A stretch of DNA of 10,154 nucleotides from an uncultured Eubacterium sp. (GTDB lineage Bacteria; Bacillota; Clostridia; Lachnospirales; Lachnospiraceae): NCBI GenBank assembly GCA_937915825.1, contig CALGGT010000067.1, positions 1-10,154 of the forward strand, written 5' to 3'. The notes beneath the pieces were generated by a model. It had not been told where the DNA came from. It saw only the letters and a program-made list of their open reading frames with translations, and did no database searches. Shown here piece by piece: positions 6,341 through 10,154 of the stretch; position 1 is the stretch's first letter; the number at the start of each line of letters is the position of its first letter. The translations under genes were made by a program, and so were the position numbers.

Positions 6341-8167
6341 TTACACGATGGATAGGTTCTTAACAACTATATTCCCCGAGTCATAAACGATTACCTTGAT
6401 CTTCAAACCTTTTTGAATGCTTTTCGCTTGAATCTTTACCTTTCCGGTACGGTTGTTCTTCTTCGCGATAACCGTTTTATTAACATAATTCTTTTTTGCC
6501 TTTAGAATCTTACGATTAACCTTCACCACAACCTTCGTGGCTTTCTTGGTCGAAACTACAATCCTTTTCCCTTTAACTTTAATCTTCGTAAGATTGAAAA
6601 GACCCTGCAATGTGGAACTAACTTCCTTTACTTTTCCTTCTTCTTTCTTACTTTCTACACGGTCGGTTTCCTTCGTTTCGCTTGCGGAATCCGAAGATTT
6701 CTCCTGAGAAGCGGGTATGACATCAACGGCACTTGTAGTCGTTTGTGTCGTCTCTTTTGACGGATCGTATTCCTCCGCGGGTTGAAGATCTTCGATCTCT
6801 TTTTCCAGATCATAGAGTCCGGAATAAACAATCCCATATTCAACGCCAGAAGATCCAAGGTTGATCTGTCCGGATTCACAAGCCATCTCTTCATACGTTC
6901 TCTCCAGAGAAAGGAACAGATTGGAATCCCTCCGCTGACTGTAGCAATAGATCACACTATCTGCTTCCTCTGCGGAACAGCAAAGGATCTCATTGGGCGA
7001 ATTAAAATATACATCTCCGTTGTAATACACCAAACCACTTAATGCTTTGCTAAGATAGCTTCCGCTGCCATCCGCTAATTTCCAAGCTTCCGAAGTGTAA
7101 GAATTAAAATCAGTACTCTTTCCCGTTTCCGGATCCCACTGGAAGATCAATAATTCCGCCGATCCGGTTCCCGGTAGGATGGAACCCTGCAAATACAGCC
7201 ATTTACTTCCCGTATAAACAAAGGGTGCACGAACTTTACTCCATGACTTCTTGTCATACGTCTTATCTTCACAACCATAGATCGAAACTTTGTCAGAACG
7301 CTCCGGACTTAACGCAAACAACGCATCGTCACTCAACAGAAAGTACTCATGTCCCACGCCGATGGGATGATCCAGGTCATCCCAGGTGGCATCCACATTG
7401 TACCATTTGCCGTCCACACATACCACATTCCAAATGTGATTTAAGGTTTCGCTGGACGCCGGTACGCTTAGGACTCCCAGTTTCTCCAACAGATAACTGT
7501 AAGCCAGCGTATATCCCTGACAAACGCCTCGGCCCTCCACCAATGTGTGATAAGCGTCGTGGTATTCCAATGTGTCATCATAAGTGGTCAAATTCAAAAG
7601 TTCCTCGTGAACATACAATGCCTTCTCCAGATCGCTGAAGGATTCATCTGCCCCCTCCACGATGTAAGAAACCACTGCATCGAACTCGTCTTTCATCTTT
7701 TGAATCTTCTCCTGATCCGGAATTTCTGCTCCTTCTTTTTCGATCACATAAGTATATTGAGGTAAATAGCACGAAACCATGCCGTCCCGGTGCTTATATC
7801 CCAAATAATTCATGTCCCAATAGAATAGCTCTGCTTCCGAATCTGCAATCTCCGAGTGGATACTTTTGATATCATCGATCGTTATGGATAAGTCCGAAAG
7901 GTCGATCTTATCTTCAATCTCCTTCATTCCTTCTACGATTCGTTCCTTGGCTACAAGATAATCCGACGAACTTTGTTTAATTTTGGAAGGACTCCGATCC
8001 GTGGAATCAGTTTGAAACCACAACTCAGAATCGCTCATTCTCTCCACACAAAATTCTTCACTTTTAGCCTGAACCGCATTCTCTATACTGATCCAAACAA
8101 CGGATCCTAAGATCAAACCAAGTGCGATCGCCCAAGCGATAACAACGCTTGTTCTTTTCTTACTCAT
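6341..8167 (-). CDS. exported transglutaminase-like protein with lysine-rich C-terminal domain
   Basis: A 608-residue secreted or membrane-anchored protein. The N-terminus has a KKR n-region, a hydrophobic stretch (about 8-28) and a possible signal peptidase site after Val-Gln-Ala34. The transglutaminase-like (papain-fold) domain is near 155-275 with a full candidate triad: Cys216 in GVCQGYTLAY, His244 in NHIWNVV and Asp259 in KWYNVDATWDD. Such domains act as proteases, peptidoglycan-related hydrolases or cross-linking enzymes; the substrate cannot be told here. Residues 320-455 are strand-rich with no family recognised. Residues 460-518 form a Glu/Ser/Thr/Lys-rich linker, and 520-608 a very basic, strand-rich repeat-like domain, perhaps for cell-wall or polymer binding. 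AAGGA lies nine bases before the start. It sits between the xylosidase gene and the PilZ gene on the same strand. Confidence 0.85.
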   Translation of the reverse strand: MSKKRTSVVIAWAIALGLILGSVVWISIENAVQAKSEEFCVERMSDSELWFQTDSTDRSPSKIKQSSSDYLVAKERIVEGMKEIEDKIDLSDLSITIDDIKSIHSEIADSEAELFYWDMNYLGYKHRDGMVSCYLPQYTYVIEKEGAEIPDQEKIQKMKDEFDAVVSYIVEGADESFSDLEKALYVHEELLNLTTYDDTLEYHDAYHTLVEGRGVCQGYTLAYSYLLEKLGVLSVPASSETLNHIWNVVCVDGKWYNVDATWDDLDHPIGVGHEYFLLSDDALFALSPERSDKVSIYGCEDKTYDKKSWSKVRAPFVYTGSKWLYLQGSILPGTGSAELLIFQWDPETGKSTDFNSYTSEAWKLADGSGSYLSKALSGLVYYNGDVYFNSPNEILCCSAEEADSVIYCYSQRRDSNLFLSLERTYEEMACESGQINLGSSGVEYGIVYSGLYDLEKEIEDLQPAEEYDPSKETTQTTTSAVDVIPASQEKSSDSASETKETDRVESKKEEGKVKEVSSTLQGLFNLTKIKVKGKRIVVSTKKATKVVVKVNRKILKAKKNYVNKTVIAKKNNRTGKVKIQAKSIQKGLKIKVIVYDSGNIVVKNLSIV

Positions 8168-8231
8168 AGAATCACGTCCTTATCGTAAGAACTCAGCAAC
8201 CGTTTCGATGTTATCCATTATGCATCAACTT

Positions 8232-9791
8232 CTATTCATCCAACACCTCGTACGTAAATTCTTTAAAATCTGCATAAGAAGTTCTATCCTTCAAGTCATA
8301 CGCAGCCATACCTACAAAGGCACCGGTAAATCCGTATACATAATCATCCGAAAGTATCGTTGCATCAATTTCCATATCTATGTCTTCATACTGCTCTCCA
8401 TCCAGAGAATACGAGAACTTCCCGACCGCACCGTGGACGGTAACACGAAGCCAAATCTTGTCGGTGTCTACCGGGATTTCGTTCTCTCCTAATAAATTCT
8501 CAAACCTGGCCTTATCATACTTATAAATCGATACCGTATTGGAGCCTACTCTCTCATCGTATGCCATCTTGAAGATGTATTGTTGTTCTTCATCGTAACG
8601 ATAAACCAAAGCAGCAAACTGTTGAAAGGCTTTGAACTTAAATTCCACACAAGTGGTCGCGCGGAAATTCACATCCGTCTGACGTCTGGCATACAATGCC
8701 TGATCCATATTGGTAAAAGGAGACTCCGCTCCGTAAATCCTTAATGTGTTGTCCGGTGCCAACGCGTATTCAATTGGCCCCCGGAGTGTCTGGAAATCCT
8801 GGAAGAATTTGGGGCTGCCAAATTCATAGGAAATCTTCTTCAGTTGCTCCTTTTTCTCTCCATACCCCTCAAAATATTCGTCGGCAAGCAACGTCTTATT
8901 CTTCAAATACGGCCAATCATCTTCCCAGACCATTTCGTTGATCGCGGTTTCACGGCCTAAGATACAGCGTCCTGTATCACCAACCGGTCTCCCGCATAAA
9001 AATGCCGTAAACCATCTGCCATCCGGCCCCTGTGCCCAGCTGGAATGTCCGGTCTTTTGCAACGCGTTCTCCGGATGTCCCCAAGCGGACATAATATGCT
9101 GCTTCGGATGCAATTCATACGGTCCGAAAATATTTCTGGAACGACAAACGGTAGCCGCATGTTCATAGAATGTGCCGCCTTCTGCCGTAAGCAAATAATA
9201 CCATCCGTCTTTCTTGTAAAGATGAGGACCTTCTACTAATTTACGGTCGGTTCCCGTAAAGATCTTCTTCGTTTCTCCAATGAACTCAAATGTTACGGGA
9301 TCCACCTCTGTTAAGAGGATACCGGTAAAGGTATCTCCGTCCGGCTGTCTGAAATCCCATTCCATATTCAGAAAATATTTTCTTCCATCATCGTCGTGGA
9401 ATAAAGAAGTATCAAATCCGATGCTGTTCATGTAGACCGGTTCCGTCCAGGGTCCCTTTATGTCCCGAGCGGTGGTGATATAGTTGTGGCAGTCCTTGAA
9501 AGGATGGAGCTTCCAGGTCTTCACATCGGTGAATACCAGGTAGAAGATCCCATCACAGTAGGATAGGCAAGGTGCCCAAATCCCACCACTGAACACATTC
9601 CCTCTCATATTCAGATAATCGGTACGATCCAAGGGAGTACTGACAACCTCCCAGTTTGCTAAATCCTTAGAAGCACTGATCCGTACCCCGGGAAAATATT
9701 CAAATGTCGAGTTCGCTACATAAAATGTTCCATCTACACAGATCATGGACGGGTCTGCGTGAAATCCTGTTAATACCGGATTTTTGATCAT
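8232..9791 (-). CDS. GH43 beta-xylosidase / alpha-L-arabinofuranosidase
   Basis: A 519-residue glycoside hydrolase that cleaves xylose (or arabinose) from the non-reducing end of short xylo-oligosaccharides. The five-bladed propeller spans about 1-300 and contains all three expected acidic residues: Asp13 (GFHADPS, base), Asp127 (GFDTSLF, pKa modulator) and Glu187 (VEGPHLY, acid). Their spacing matches the GH43 xylosidase of Selenomonas (Asp14, Asp127/128, Glu186). The blade motif GGIWAPCLSY and the C-terminal beta-sandwich (about 322-517), which shapes the active site, are typical of the long xylosidase subgroup. There is no signal peptide, so it should act in the cytoplasm on imported oligosaccharides. 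GGAGG lies ten bases before the ATG. Arabinofuranosidase activity cannot be excluded. No transporter or other xylan gene is adjacent in this window. Confidence 0.92.
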   Translation of the reverse strand: MIKNPVLTGFHADPSMICVDGTFYVANSTFEYFPGVRISASKDLANWEVVSTPLDRTDYLNMRGNVFSGGIWAPCLSYCDGIFYLVFTDVKTWKLHPFKDCHNYITTARDIKGPWTEPVYMNSIGFDTSLFHDDDGRKYFLNMEWDFRQPDGDTFTGILLTEVDPVTFEFIGETKKIFTGTDRKLVEGPHLYKKDGWYYLLTAEGGTFYEHAATVCRSRNIFGPYELHPKQHIMSAWGHPENALQKTGHSSWAQGPDGRWFTAFLCGRPVGDTGRCILGRETAINEMVWEDDWPYLKNKTLLADEYFEGYGEKKEQLKKISYEFGSPKFFQDFQTLRGPIEYALAPDNTLRIYGAESPFTNMDQALYARRQTDVNFRATTCVEFKFKAFQQFAALVYRYDEEQQYIFKMAYDERVGSNTVSIYKYDKARFENLLGENEIPVDTDKIWLRVTVHGAVGKFSYSLDGEQYEDIDMEIDATILSDDYVYGFTGAFVGMAAYDLKDRTSYADFKEFTYEVLDE

Positions 9792-9856
9792 AATAAAATG
9801 TCCTCCAAATGTTATTTTTGCTCCGGATTGTTTTCAGAGCCGTTCCCGAACCGTTA

Positions 9857-10154
9857 TTATTTTTCTTTAAGCAGCTTTTCCATAACTGATTTCGGCACCG
9901 GATCGTAATGATCGAAAAACATGGAGTAATTGCCTCTTCCCTGTGTCTTTGAACGGAGATCAGTAGCATATCCGAACATCTCCGCCAGCGGAACGAAGCC
10001 CTTTACAAGGCGTCCGTTACCGACATCATCCATGCCTTCAATACGCCCTCTTCGTCCGTTGATGTCGCCGATAACATCGCCCATGTATTCCTCGGGCATC
10101 GTTACCTCGACCCTCATGATGGGTTCGAGCAGGATAGGATCGGCTTTTTTCATT
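9857..10154 (-). CDS. fusA: elongation factor G, C-terminal part (cut by window edge)
   Basis: The last 99 or so codons of EF-G, the GTPase that moves tRNAs and mRNA through the ribosome. Visible are the end of domain IV (KADPILLEPIMRVEV) and domain V with EEYMGDVIGDINGRRG, VPLAEMFGYATDLRS and QGRGNYSMFFDHYDPVP, all close to the EF-G consensus. The G domain lies beyond the window. The frame stays open to the right edge; the Met at 10153 is internal. The 65 bases to the xylosidase start (9792-9856) contain its ribosome site but no clear promoter or terminator. A paralogous EF-G-like factor is possible but less likely. Confidence 0.92.
   Translation of the reverse strand, partial: MKKADPILLEPIMRVEVTMPEEYMGDVIGDINGRRGRIEGMDDVGNGRLVKGFVPLAEMFGYATDLRSKTQGRGNYSMFFDHYDPVPKSVMEKLLKEK

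Noticed and set aside
7225..7638. Plus-strand frame of 137 codons rich in His, Pro and Cys
   Set aside because: Antisense to the catalytic domain of the transglutaminase-like gene; the composition is typical of a shadow frame.
3358..9303. GGATCC occurs about 11 times, more than base composition suggests
   Set aside because: Most sites are in coding DNA, where frequent GGA, GAT and TCC codons can explain it; no regular spacing or symmetry with genes was seen.
9820..9840. Hairpin GCTCCG/CAGAGC-type as a fusA terminator
   Set aside because: Only six pairs including a wobble, and on the - strand it is followed by A residues rather than a U-tract.

Overview
The window looks like chromosomal DNA from a clostridial Firmicute, probably a Lachnospiraceae relative. 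The signs are a T-box leader, strong AGGAGG-type ribosome binding sites, a moderate GC content, an archaeal-type aspartyl-tRNA synthetase in an operon with gatCAB, a GH43 xylosidase and PilZ/transglutaminase-like proteins. No mobile element, tRNA, rRNA or CRISPR array was found.

Left half, + strand. A small DUF2798-like membrane protein (18-713) is followed at once by a good sigma-A type promoter (722-750) and a leader of about 450 nt. The leader holds a T-box riboswitch (about 757-1055) with its terminator, and after that a second structured region (1099-1201) that reaches the aspS ribosome binding site. Then come aspS (archaeal/AspRS2 type, 1205-2554), three degenerate 33-34 bp tandem repeats (2551-2651), gatC, gatA and gatB. 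Together these four genes form the complete indirect route to Asn-tRNA(Asn): a relaxed AspRS charges tRNA(Asn) with Asp, and GatCAB amidates it. GatCAB may also convert Glu-tRNA(Gln). The AspRS carries His41 and Pro96 at the two positions that mark non-discriminating archaeal-type AspRSs. In my fold the T-box specifier loop contains GAAC, which holds overlapping Glu (GAA) and Asn (AAC) codons. That is the arrangement known from the equivalent Clostridium acetobutylicum operon.

Right half, - strand, read from right to left. The 3' end of fusA (EF-G) enters at the right edge. It is followed by a cytoplasmic GH43 beta-xylosidase (8232-9791), an exported transglutaminase-like protein with a lysine-rich C-terminal domain (6341-8167) and a short PilZ protein (5966-6322). 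The two convergent gene sets meet at a 15-bp perfect inverted repeat (5903-5934) that can act as a bidirectional terminator.

The most interesting material is in the aspS leader. Besides the T-box, the RNA between the terminator and the start codon can form either a three-way junction that leaves the Shine-Dalgarno free or a helix that hides it. This suggests a second, translational layer of control that I do not recognise as a described element. All structures were found by eye and are not computed folds.
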